Assembly: GCA_913775005.1 (NCBI GenBank)
Contig: CAJYKY010000089.1
Span: 1 to 34,152, forward strand
Reading direction: 5' to 3'
Origin: an uncultured Achromobacter sp.
Lineage (GTDB): Bacteria > Pseudomonadota > Gammaproteobacteria > Burkholderiales > Burkholderiaceae_B
DNA: 34,152 nt
Shown here one piece after another: positions 26,320-34,152 of this stretch. The position numbers and the translations under genes were made by a program. Each line of letters starts with the position of its first letter. The first letter of the stretch is position 1. The notes under the pieces were generated by a model that saw only the letters and a program-made list of their open reading frames with translations, searched no databases and was not told the origin of the DNA.

Positions 26320-27288
26320 ATGCAAGACATTCAATTGCTGCTCGAGCAATACGGCGGGTGGCTGGTATTTGCCAACGTCCTCGTTGAACAGGCCGGCCTG
26401 CCCGTGCCTGCCTATCCCATGCTGATCGCGGCGGGCGCGCTGGGCGGCGCGGCCGGATGGCTGACGCCGTGGCTGGCCGCCACCGTTGCGTGCCTGTTGG
26501 CCGATTCCCTTTGGTATATCGCTGGCCGCCGGTATGGCGCGCGCTTGCTGGGCGTGATCTGCAAGATGTCGCTGTCGCAGGACTCCTGCATCCGCCAGAC
26601 GCAGCGCCTGTATCTGCGCATCGGCGTGCGGGCCTTGCTGGTGTGCAAGTTCCTGCCCGGCGCGGGGGCGCTGTCTACCGTGATGGCCGGCCTGACTGGC
26701 ACCGCGTACCGCCGCTTTCTGCTGTACGACCTGGTGGGCGCGATGATCTGGGCTGGCTCGGCCCTGCTGCTGGGCGGGCTGTTCCATAGCGTGGTCAACG
26801 ATGTGCTTGAGATCCTGAGCACGTACGGCGCGATGGGCCTGGGCGTGCTGGCGGCGGTGCTGGCGCTGTACATCCTGACGCGTTACCTGCGCCGCCGCAT
26901 TCTGCTGCGCAGCCTGCGCGTCATTCCGCGTGTGTCCGTTGATGAACTGCGTCAATGGCGGCAGGACGGTCGCAAGACGGTGGTGTTTGACGTGCGCCCC
27001 GAGGCGCAGCGCGATGCTTCCCGGATTCCCGGCGCCATTGCCGTGGACCTGAAGGCGCCTTTGCCCACGCTGGATCCGCACGCGCTGGAATCCGACATCG
27101 TGGTCTATTGCGCCTGCCCCAACGAGATTTCGGCCGCCATGCTGGCCGCCCGGCTGCGTGCGGCGGGATATCCCCGCACGTGGGCGCTGCGAGGCGGCTA
27201 CGAGGCTTGGGCGCAGCAGGATCACGGCCAGGCGCCAGATCAGACGCAAGACGATGACGACGCGCGCGCCGCGGCGCCAAGCGCATAA
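26320..27288 (+). CDS. DedA family (VTT domain) membrane protein fused to a C-terminal rhodanese-like domain
   Basis: VLVEQAGLPVPAYPMLIAAGALGG, CKFLPGAGALSTVMAG then KTVVFDVRPEAQRDASRIPGAIAVDL and VVYCACPNEISAAMLAARLRAAGYPRTWALRGGYEAW. Confidence 0.88.
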   Translation: MQDIQLLLEQYGGWLVFANVLVEQAGLPVPAYPMLIAAGALGGAAGWLTPWLAATVACLLADSLWYIAGRRYGARLLGVICKMSLSQDSCIRQTQRLYLRIGVRALLVCKFLPGAGALSTVMAGLTGTAYRRFLLYDLVGAMIWAGSALLLGGLFHSVVNDVLEILSTYGAMGLGVLAAVLALYILTRYLRRRILLRSLRVIPRVSVDELRQWRQDGRKTVVFDVRPEAQRDASRIPGAIAVDLKAPLPTLDPHALESDIVVYCACPNEISAAMLAARLRAAGYPRTWALRGGYEAWAQQDHGQAPDQTQDDDDARAAAPSA

Positions 27289-27343
27289 TTCCATCAGTTT
27301 CATATCAGCCCGCAATACCATCGGGCGGCCACAGGAGAGACGA

Positions 27344-28270
27344 ATGCGGTTGTTGTTTTTGGGTGCCGGCGGCACGGGTGGATATTTCGGCGGACGCGCC
27401 GCCCAGGCGGGTGCGGACGTGACCTTCCTGGTGCGCGAACCGCGCGCCGCGCGCATCCGCGACCAAGGCCTGCGGATTCAAAGCCCGCTGGGCGACGTCA
27501 CGCTGCAACCCAAGCTGGTCACGCAGCAGACCTTGGATGGCCATTACGACGTCGTTGTGCTCAGCTGTAAGGCCTATGACCTTACCAGCGCCATCGAGGC
27601 CATCCGCCCGGCGGTCGGCCCGGATACGGCGGTGCTGCCCATCATGAATGGCGTGTTGCAGTACGACGTACTGGACCGCGAGTTCGGCGCCCATCGTGTG
27701 TTGGGCGGCCTGTGCCAGATCAACGCCACGCTCGGCCCGGAAGGCGAAGTGGTGCACCTGGGCAAGCACGCCAACATCGTGTTCGGTGAACGGGCCGGCC
27801 CGGCGCGCAGCGAACGCGGCGTGGCGCTGGAGCAGGCCTTGGCGGGCGGCGAATACGTCAGCCGCCTGAGCGACGACATCTACCAGGACATCTGGGAAAA
27901 GTACGTCATGCTGACGACGCTGGCCGCCGCCACCTGCCTGATGCGCGGCTCGGTCGGGCAGATTGCATCAACGGACGACGGTATCGACATTCTGAAAGGC
28001 CTGTTGCAGGAATCGCAGGCGGTGGCTGCTGCGTCCGGCCATGCCGTGCGCCCCGAGGCGGACGCGGCGTCGCAGAAGTTGATCAGCGATCGCACGCAGC
28101 CGATGACGGCGTCCATGTTCCGCGATTTGCGCCAGGGGGCGCAGGTGGAAGCGGATCACATCGTGGGTGACATGGTGCACCGCGCCCGCACGCTGGGCGT
28201 TGACGCCACCTATCTGCGCGTGGCCTACGCGCATTTGCAGGTGTATCAGGCGCAACGCGCCGCCGCGTAA
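27344..28270 (+). CDS. 2-dehydropantoate 2-reductase (ketopantoate reductase) family protein
   Basis: MRLLFLGAGGTGGYFGGRAAQAGADVTFLVR; VVVLSCKAYDL; VLPIMNGV; KYVMLTTLAAATCLMRG; AGGAGAG SD. Confidence 0.88.
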   Translation: MRLLFLGAGGTGGYFGGRAAQAGADVTFLVREPRAARIRDQGLRIQSPLGDVTLQPKLVTQQTLDGHYDVVVLSCKAYDLTSAIEAIRPAVGPDTAVLPIMNGVLQYDVLDREFGAHRVLGGLCQINATLGPEGEVVHLGKHANIVFGERAGPARSERGVALEQALAGGEYVSRLSDDIYQDIWEKYVMLTTLAAATCLMRGSVGQIASTDDGIDILKGLLQESQAVAAASGHAVRPEADAASQKLISDRTQPMTASMFRDLRQGAQVEADHIVGDMVHRARTLGVDATYLRVAYAHLQVYQAQRAAA

Positions 28271-28360
28271 GTTCGGTCGATTGATGCGTAAATTGCAAAA
28301 AACTCTTCCGATTTTCTGGGTTTTTTGTTCGGATTTGACCGAATAGTATGGATTTGCCTG

Positions 28361-28404
28361 AACCGGGACGCGTGATGGCGCATGTTGCGCCGCCCGTCCC
28401 GGTT
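28361..28404 (+). promoter_or_regulatory. Nested inverted repeat in 5'UTR, candidate RNA hairpin/cruciform
   Basis: AACCGGGACG...CGTCCCGGTT perfect 10-bp arms enclosing GGCGCA-tgt-TGCGCC; ends about 10 bp before TAGGAG-N6-ATG at 28427. Confidence 0.6.
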
Positions 28405-28426
28405 CTTCCTCCCTAGGAGCAAGACC

Positions 28427-29038
28427 ATGAAAATTGCATTGATCGGCATTACCGGACGCGTCGGTTCCCGCGTGGCAGACGAACTGCTCAAGCGCGGCCA
28501 TCAAGTCACCGGCATTGCCCGCAATCCCGCCGACGTGAACGCCCAGCCCGGCCTGACCGTGCAACAAGGCGATGCCACCGACCCCGCCACCCTGACCCCG
28601 CTGTTGACCGGCCACGACGCCGTTATCAGCGCCACGCGATTCGTTTCTACCGACGCCAAGCCGCTGCTGGCCGCCGTGAAGAACGCCGGCGTGCCGCGCT
28701 TGCTGGTGGTGGGCGGCGCGGGCAGCCTGCTGGTGGCGCCCGGTACGCTGCTGATCGATACACCCGAATTCCCGGACGCCTACAAGCCCGAAGCGCGCGC
28801 CGGTGTGGTGTTCCTGGATACGCTGCGTCAAGAGAAGGTGCTGAACTGGACGTTCATTTCACCGTCGGCGTTGTTCGAGCCCGGCGAGCGCACGGGCACG
28901 TTCCGCATTGGCGATGACCACCTGCTGGCGGATGAAGAAGGCAAGAGCTGGATCTCGATGGAAGACTATGCGATTGCGCTGGCCGATGAAATCGAAACGC
29001 CCAAGCATTCGCGGCGCCGCTTCACCGTCGGCTACTGA
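28427..29038 (+). CDS. NAD(P)H-binding Rossmann-fold protein (atypical SDR/NmrA-like)
   Basis: MKIALIGITGRVGSRVADELLKRGHQVTGIARNP; LLVVGGAGSLLV; SPSALFEPGERTG. Confidence 0.87.
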   Translation: MKIALIGITGRVGSRVADELLKRGHQVTGIARNPADVNAQPGLTVQQGDATDPATLTPLLTGHDAVISATRFVSTDAKPLLAAVKNAGVPRLLVVGGAGSLLVAPGTLLIDTPEFPDAYKPEARAGVVFLDTLRQEKVLNWTFISPSALFEPGERTGTFRIGDDHLLADEEGKSWISMEDYAIALADEIETPKHSRRRFTVGY

Positions 29039-29081
29039 GCCTGCGGAGTGCGTATTAACAGCCCTCTTGCACAAGTAAAAA

Positions 29082-29107
29082 CGAGCCCGTCAAGGGCTCG
29101 TTTTTTC
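29082..29107 (+). terminator. Rho-independent terminator
   Basis: ACGAGCCC-gtcaa-GGGCTCGT followed by a T tract; A tract on the 5' side suggests possible bidirectional function. Confidence 0.88.
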
Positions 29108-29187
29108 ACTGTGCAGCCGGGGCGTATGCCCCGTTTTTGTTTGTAAACTGGCAGGCCGCCAATCGGCGTCATCCTGAGTTGTCCTGT

Positions 29188-29646
29188 ATGCGTATGAAGT
29201 GGAAATCCTTGGCCGCCTGTGTGGTGGTTGCGTCCAACTGCCTGGCCGTCGCGCCGGCGCACGCGGCTCCCCCGCAGTCGAACAAGGAGATCGTGGTTTC
29301 GTTCTTTCGCATGATGTTCCAGGACCGCGAGATCGACGAGGCCGTGCGTCAGTACGTCAGCCCCAACTACGTGCAGCACAACCCGTATATGCATGATGGC
29401 GTGGGTCCTATGGTGGATTTCTTCCCCGCCTATTTCGGCCAGCATCCGCAAGCCATTGTTGAGATCAAGCGCGTGATTGCCGAAGGCGATCTGGTCATGA
29501 TTCACAACCTGTGGCGCGATTCGCCGGAAGATCGTGGTCAGGCGGTTGTGGATATCTTCCGCGTTGAAAAGGGCAAGATCGTCGAGCACTGGGACGTCAG
29601 CCAGGAAATTCCCGAAAACCCCGCCAATCAGAACGGCATGTTTTAA
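29188..29646 (+). CDS. NTF2/SnoaL-like protein with signal peptide
   Basis: MRMKWKSLAACVVVASNCLAVAPAHAA leader; YVSPNYVQHNPYMHDG...KRVIAEGDLVMIHNLWR...VVDIFRVEKGKIVEHWDVSQEIP. Confidence 0.82.
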   Translation: MRMKWKSLAACVVVASNCLAVAPAHAAPPQSNKEIVVSFFRMMFQDREIDEAVRQYVSPNYVQHNPYMHDGVGPMVDFFPAYFGQHPQAIVEIKRVIAEGDLVMIHNLWRDSPEDRGQAVVDIFRVEKGKIVEHWDVSQEIPENPANQNGMF

Positions 29647-29657
29647 GCGCGTCCACC

Positions 29658-30233
29658 ATGTCCTCCGTTGAACCCGTTGAGCTTGCCCGGTCTTATCTGT
29701 TGCTGAATCACGGTCCGACCGTGCTGGTGACCAGCGCGCATGGCGATGCGCAAAACGTCATGGCGGCGGCGTGGGCGATGCCGCTGGATTTCAATCCGCC
29801 CAAGATGTTGGTGGTGGTGGACAAGAACACCTACACGCGCGAACTCATCGAAGCGTCGGGTGAATTTGCGCTGTGCATTCCGTCGCGCGCGCAGGCGGCG
29901 GCAACGTTGAAGGTGGGGTCGGAGACGGGCCGGGGCGAAGACAAGTTCGCTGCAAGCGGGTTCAAGACCTTTCCCGCGAGCCAGATCGGCGCACCGCTGG
30001 TGGCCGATTGCCTGGGCTGGCTGGAATGCCGGGTGGTGCCCGAGCCGCATAACCAGCAGGCTTATGATCTGTTCATCGGCGAGGTGGTGGCGGCCTGGGC
30101 GGCGCCGGATGTGTTTTCGCAGAACCGCTGGCATTTTCCGCAAGACGACCGGCGTTCGATCCATTATGTCGCCGGCGGATCCTTCTTCGCCACGGGCGAG
30201 GCTTTCAACGTTTCAGAACCGGAGTCATCCTGA
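29658..30233 (+). CDS. Flavin reductase family protein (FMN-binding split barrel)
   Basis: GPTVLVTSAHGDAQNVMAAAWAMPLDFNPPKMLVVVDKNTYTRELIEASGEFALCIP. Confidence 0.85.
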   Translation: MSSVEPVELARSYLLLNHGPTVLVTSAHGDAQNVMAAAWAMPLDFNPPKMLVVVDKNTYTRELIEASGEFALCIPSRAQAAATLKVGSETGRGEDKFAASGFKTFPASQIGAPLVADCLGWLECRVVPEPHNQQAYDLFIGEVVAAWAAPDVFSQNRWHFPQDDRRSIHYVAGGSFFATGEAFNVSEPESS

Positions 30234-30742
30234 TGCGCAGCGTTTACCTGGCGGGGTTTGATGTCTTTCTGCCCGATGCCGTGGCGCAGGGTCAACGGCT
30301 GAAAGCGCTGTGTGCCACGTATGGGTTTGAAGGCTTGTTCCCGCTGGATAACGACGCGCCGCAAGGCTTGACCGGCCCGGCGCTGGCGCAATGGATCTAT
30401 CGCGAGAACGTGGCGCTGATCCGCCGTGCCGATATGGTGATGGCCAACCTGAACCTGTTTCGCGGCAACGAGCCTGATTCGGGCACGGCGTTTGAAGTGG
30501 GTTACGCGATTGCTTGCGGCAAGACGGTGTGGGCGTACACCAGCCAGGCTGGCACCTTGATCGATCAGGTGGCGGTGGGCGCGGCGGCCGACGATGGCGC
30601 GTCGCGCATGGTGGATGCGGACGGCTACACCGTTGAAGACTTCGGCATGAATCTGAATCTGATGCTGGCGTGCAGCGCGCGCATTGTGGTGGGGAAGGCG
30701 GCGGACTGCCTGGCCCGCATGGCGCAGGACGCGAGCCGCTGA
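30233..30742 (+). CDS. Nucleoside 2-deoxyribosyltransferase
   Basis: VYLAGFDVFLPDA; RADMVMANLNLFRGNEPDSGTAFEVGYAIACGKTVWAY; start overlaps the upstream stop (TGATG). Confidence 0.85.
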   Translation: MRSVYLAGFDVFLPDAVAQGQRLKALCATYGFEGLFPLDNDAPQGLTGPALAQWIYRENVALIRRADMVMANLNLFRGNEPDSGTAFEVGYAIACGKTVWAYTSQAGTLIDQVAVGAAADDGASRMVDADGYTVEDFGMNLNLMLACSARIVVGKAADCLARMAQDASR

Positions 30743-30835
30743 GCACAGCGCTGGGCGCCATTCGTTAAGCGCCGCTCGCTGTGCATCACCGCAGCATCTG
30801 CATCGTCGACGCCCTGTTGACGTCCCGACGCCGGA

Positions 30836-31540
30836 TCAGGCTGCGGCTTTGCGGCGCGGCGTTTTCTTGGCGGGCGCACGGCTGGTCGCGGTCGCCGCTT
30901 TACGTGTCTTGACGGGTGCCGCGCCGCCCGGCGTAGCCAGATAACCCATCACGGCATCGACCACCGCTTGTTCCAGTTGCCGGGTGTCGAACCCCGCCGG
31001 CGGCTCCAGTGTCATGGCGTGCACCAACGATTCCATGATGCGCAGCACGACATACGTGGCCAGGTCGCGATCCTGTTGCACGATCTCGGCGCGATGCAGT
31101 TCCAGCAGATGCCGCATGCGGCGGTGGATATCCTGATCGGCCAGGCTGTGTTCACGCGGCGTATCGAATAGCGGAAATTCGCGTTCCAGCACGCGGTGCA
31201 GCGCGGGTTCCAGCATGTGTGCGTGCAGCATGGCCTGGACGATGGCGGCCACGCGTTCCGTCAGCGTGGCGGCGGGGTTGCTGTTCAGCACATCATCGAT
31301 GACATCCAGCATCTGGTTGTCGTGGCGCTGGTGCAGCGCGGCGATCAGCGCGTTCTTGTTTGGAAAATACTGGTACAGCGATCCGACGCTGACCCCCGCT
31401 GTTTCAGCGATCAGGTTGGTGTTGGTGCCTGCGTAGCCGTGCGCGGCCAGAACGCGAGCCGTGGCTTGCAGAATCGTGTCGACGGTGTGCTGGGACCGGA
31501 GTTGGCGCGGTGATTTCCGGGGCTGGGGAATGGCAGTCAT
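30836..31540 (-). CDS. TetR/AcrR family transcriptional regulator
   Basis: HTH VDTILQATARVLAAHGYAGTNTNLIAETAGVSVGSLYQYFPNKNALIAAL. Confidence 0.9.
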   Translation of the reverse strand: MTAIPQPRKSPRQLRSQHTVDTILQATARVLAAHGYAGTNTNLIAETAGVSVGSLYQYFPNKNALIAALHQRHDNQMLDVIDDVLNSNPAATLTERVAAIVQAMLHAHMLEPALHRVLEREFPLFDTPREHSLADQDIHRRMRHLLELHRAEIVQQDRDLATYVVLRIMESLVHAMTLEPPAGFDTRQLEQAVVDAVMGYLATPGGAAPVKTRKAATATSRAPAKKTPRRKAAA

Positions 31541-31689
31541 GGATGCGTGGAAAGGCGAGTATCAAACCTGAGCATAGGCTCATAAAATTTGCGGCAGACA
31601 GTCCGGGTGGAAAACCGCAAGCGCGGATTATGCCATCGCCGAATTCTCGCGATGGTTTCGGAGTGTCATTTCCCTTTCAAGGATTCTTC

Positions 31690-32907
31690 ATGTCGAATGT
31701 ATCGACGGCCGGGGCGGCGCCCACGGCCCAGGGACCCGTGCGCTCTATTTTTGCGCAATTGCTGCCGTTGGTCCTGGCAGTGTTCATTGGATTTTTCATG
31801 GTGGGCCTGCCGATGCCGGTATTGCCGCTCTATGTGGACGGCACGTTGGGAATGGGCGCGGTGGTGGTGGGCGTGGTGGCGGGCTTGCAGTTTGCCGCTG
31901 CGCTGATGTCGCGCGCCTACGCGGGGTCTTTGGCGGATCGCCGGGGCGCGCGGCGCGCGGTTGTGATTGGCTTTGTGCTGGGGGCGGCGGCGGGAGGGCT
32001 TTATCTGCTGGCCGAGCAGTGGTCGGCGTGGGCACAGGGGGCGTTGACCGCGCTGCTGGCCGGTCGGGCGTTGATGGGGTGCGCGGAAAGCCTGATCGTC
32101 ACCGGCGCGCTGAGCTGGGGCGTGGGCCGCGTGGGGCCGCAGAACGCGGGCCGGGTGATGGCCTGGGTGGGGGTGGCGATCTATGCGGCGTATGCGCTGG
32201 GCGCGCCGGCGGGGATGTGGTTGTATCGGTCGGCGGGTTTCGCGGGGATTGCGTGGGCGACAGTGGCGATTCCGTTGTTGGCCTTGGCGTTGGTGTGGCG
32301 TCAACGCGCGGTGCCGGCCGCCGCAGGCGTACGGACCCCGTTCTATCGGGTGGTGGGGATGGTGTCGTTGCCGGGCTTGGGGCTGGCATTGACGAGCGTG
32401 GGCTTCGGTGTGATTACCGCGTTTGTCAGTCTGTTCTTTGCGCAGCGCGGGTGGGACGGCGCAGCGTGGATGTTCAGTGCGTTTGGCGTGGGGTTTATTG
32501 CGGCGCGGGTGTTTTTTGCAGGCTTGCCGGACAAGCTGGGCGGTGCGCGTGTGGCGTTGGTGTGCGTGCTGGTCGAGGCCGTGGGCCAGGGCTTGATCTG
32601 GTCTGCGGTGGCGCCGGCATGGGCGTATGGCGGAGCCTTGTTGACGGGGGCGGGCTATTCGCTGGCGTTTCCGGCGTTCGGCGTGGAGGCTGTGCGGCGC
32701 GTTCCAGCGGCGAGCCGAGGGGCGGCGATGGGCGCGTATGTGGCGTTTCTGGATGTGGCGTTGGGGCTTAGCGGGCCGCTCGCGGGGTGGTTGGCGGATG
32801 CGCGCGGGTACGGCGCGGTGTATGGGATGGGGGGTGTGTGTGCGCTGGCGGCGGTGAGCGTGGCGGTGGCGCTGAGACGTGCGGCGCCGGGTGCCACGGG
32901 GCGGTGA
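31690..32907 (+). CDS. MFS transporter
   Basis: About 12 hydrophobic segments; AYAGSLADRRGARRAVVIG MFS loop; divergent from the tetR-like gene. Confidence 0.88.
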   Translation: MSNVSTAGAAPTAQGPVRSIFAQLLPLVLAVFIGFFMVGLPMPVLPLYVDGTLGMGAVVVGVVAGLQFAAALMSRAYAGSLADRRGARRAVVIGFVLGAAAGGLYLLAEQWSAWAQGALTALLAGRALMGCAESLIVTGALSWGVGRVGPQNAGRVMAWVGVAIYAAYALGAPAGMWLYRSAGFAGIAWATVAIPLLALALVWRQRAVPAAAGVRTPFYRVVGMVSLPGLGLALTSVGFGVITAFVSLFFAQRGWDGAAWMFSAFGVGFIAARVFFAGLPDKLGGARVALVCVLVEAVGQGLIWSAVAPAWAYGGALLTGAGYSLAFPAFGVEAVRRVPAASRGAAMGAYVAFLDVALGLSGPLAGWLADARGYGAVYGMGGVCALAAVSVAVALRRAAPGATGR

Positions 32908-32929
32908 TGGATCACAGCCCCGTGGCGCC
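32890..32929 (+). terminator. Candidate hairpin spanning the MFS stop codon
   Basis: GGTGCCACGGGG ... CCCCGTGGCGCC, 12-bp arms with one mismatch (G-U compatible); TGA at 32905-32907 is in the loop; no T tract. Confidence 0.45.
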
Positions 32930-32949
32930 CCGTGACGCTGGGGGCGCGC

Positions 32950-33663
32950 TTAGACGGTGGCGGCCATTTCCAGGACTTCGTCGTCGATGGATTCAGCCTG
33001 ACCGTCCTTGAGTTGTTGCAGGTGGTCTGCCAGTTCGGCGATGGTCAGCGCAACCAGGCCGTGCTGGGCGGCGTAGCGCTCCAATGAGGCGCCGCGCATC
33101 ATGGTGCCGTCGGCGTTCATCAGTTCGCACAGCACGCCGGCGGGGCGCAGGCCGGCCAGCACGGCCAGGTCGACGGAGCCTTCGGTGTGGCCGCGGCGGG
33201 TCAGCACGCCGCCGGGCTGGGCACGCAGCGGGAATACGTGGCCGGGGCTGACGATGTCTTCGCTTTGCGCGGTGGGCGAGATGGCGGCGCGAATGGTGGT
33301 GACGCGGTCGACGGCAGAGACGCCGGTGCTGACGCCTTCGCGCGCTTCGATGGAGACGGTGAAGGCGGTGGCGAAGCGGCTTTGGTTGCGCTGGACCATC
33401 GGGGGCAGTTCCAGGCGGTCAAGGGTGTCGCCGGGCAGGCACAGGCAGACGATGCCGCTGCCGTCGCGGATGAGCTGGGCCATGACGGGCACGGTGAGCT
33501 TGTCGGCGGCGACGATGAGATCGGCTTCGTTTTCGCGGTCGAAGTCGTCCATGAGGATGACGGGGCGGCCCAGGCGCAGATGGTGCAGCGCGCGTTGCAG
33601 GCGGGCGGCGAAGGGCTGAGAAGCCAGGCTGGGGAGGGACTGCGGGGTATTGAGGTTGGACAT
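32950..33663 (-). CDS. ribB: 3,4-dihydroxy-2-butanone-4-phosphate synthase
   Basis: [108 protein letters not shown]; preceded by an FMN riboswitch. Confidence 0.94.
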   Translation of the reverse strand: MSNLNTPQSLPSLASQPFAARLQRALHHLRLGRPVILMDDFDRENEADLIVAADKLTVPVMAQLIRDGSGIVCLCLPGDTLDRLELPPMVQRNQSRFATAFTVSIEAREGVSTGVSAVDRVTTIRAAISPTAQSEDIVSPGHVFPLRAQPGGVLTRRGHTEGSVDLAVLAGLRPAGVLCELMNADGTMMRGASLERYAAQHGLVALTIAELADHLQQLKDGQAESIDDEVLEMAATV

Positions 33664-33741
33664 TGTTGAAACGCTCTCGCAAAAGAAAAGTGGGCGAAAA
33701 ACGTTTCAGGGCTAATTGACAGCCGAACGCAATACGAAAGG

Positions 33742-33761
33742 CCGGGCGCGTCGGCGCCCGG
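33742..33761 (-). terminator. Candidate expression-platform hairpin between the FMN riboswitch and ribB
   Basis: CCGGGCGC-CGAC-GCGCCCGG on the minus strand followed by CCTTTCGTATT (weak T tract). Confidence 0.5.
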
Positions 33762-33782
33762 ACAAGCGGTGGTGTGTCGGCA

Positions 33783-33928
33783 CATCTTCTCTCATCCGGA
33801 CTATGACCGTCGGCTCTGGCATTTCACCAGATCTGCTGACCCCGATGTCCGAAGACGCCGGGCGCTCGCGGGCTCGCCATATTGCATGGCATACCGCCGG
33901 TGGGGAATTGCACCCCGCCCTGAAGACG
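33783..33928 (-). ncRNA. FMN riboswitch (RFN element)
   Basis: Minus strand reads CGTCTTCAGGGCGGGGTGCAATTCCCCACCGGCGGT...AGCCCGCGAGCGCC...GGTCAGCAGATCTGGTGAAATGCCAGAGCCGACGGTCATAGTCCGGATGAGAGAAGATG, the canonical RFN core. Confidence 0.95.
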
Positions 33929-34059
33929 TACTGCATGTCGTGTTAACGACTTTCGGGATTGTACGCCTGGATGGTTTTGTGTGTGTGGGTGGGCTTGGTG
34001 GGGGTGGGGTTATGGCGCGACGGTGCGGGCTTTCTTTTGACGCCCGGCGCGGCGGTGTC

Positions 34060-34152
34060 GCGGGGCGCGCGGGGCAACGATTGCGGTCCGGAGCCTTCGC
34101 TCCGGACGGCCCCTGCGTCATCCTCGTTGCGGCCTTTGGCCGCTGCCTTCGG
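34060..34152. repeat. Copy B of the dispersed repeat, inverted relative to copy A, running off the window edge
   Basis: GGGGCAACGATTGCGGTCCGGAGCCTTCGCTCCGGACGG...CGTTGCGGCCTTTGGCCGCTGCCTTCGG, reverse complement of 3352-3436 with few differences. Confidence 0.85.

Noticed and set aside
3352-34152. Composite transposon bounded by the inverted repeats
   Set aside because: No transposase or integrase in the window, no visible target-site duplication, and the enclosed genes (including ribB) look chromosomal. The repeats are more likely a dispersed intergenic family.

Overview
This is a GC-rich window with the character of a beta-proteobacterium (Achromobacter/Bordetella-like, inferred from codon and gene style only). 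It consists mainly of transport and catabolism modules. From left to right: a 5'-truncated FAD oxidoreductase plus a PotD-like solute-binding protein; a hydroxyacid dehydrogenase; a repeat-rich intergenic region; an AraC/GyrI-type regulator; a LysR regulator divergent from a Bug/TctC receptor and a hydantoinase/oxoprolinase pair; a GntR regulator divergent from an about 8.3 kb operon (polyamine-type ABC transporter, HcnABC/opine-oxidase-like three-subunit flavoenzyme, a second DAO flavoenzyme, RidA); a minus-strand BMP/NupABC-like nucleoside-type ABC transporter with a CodA-like deaminase; a DedA-rhodanese fusion; a ketopantoate reductase-like protein; an NAD(P)H-binding protein; a NTF2/SnoaL-like protein; a flavin reductase coupled to a nucleoside 2-deoxyribosyltransferase; a TetR regulator; an MFS transporter; and ribB preceded by an FMN riboswitch. 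The observations most worth following up are the amine/opine oxidation operon with its palindromic GntR-type operator, a dispersed repeat present in inverted orientation at both ends of the window, several intergenic tandem repeats (14, 23 and 63 bp periods), a CodA-like protein with a changed active-site-region residue, and a strong 5'UTR hairpin at about 28.36-28.40 kb. No CRISPR array, tRNA, rRNA or transposase was recognised. All family calls come from reading the translations; no database search was run.
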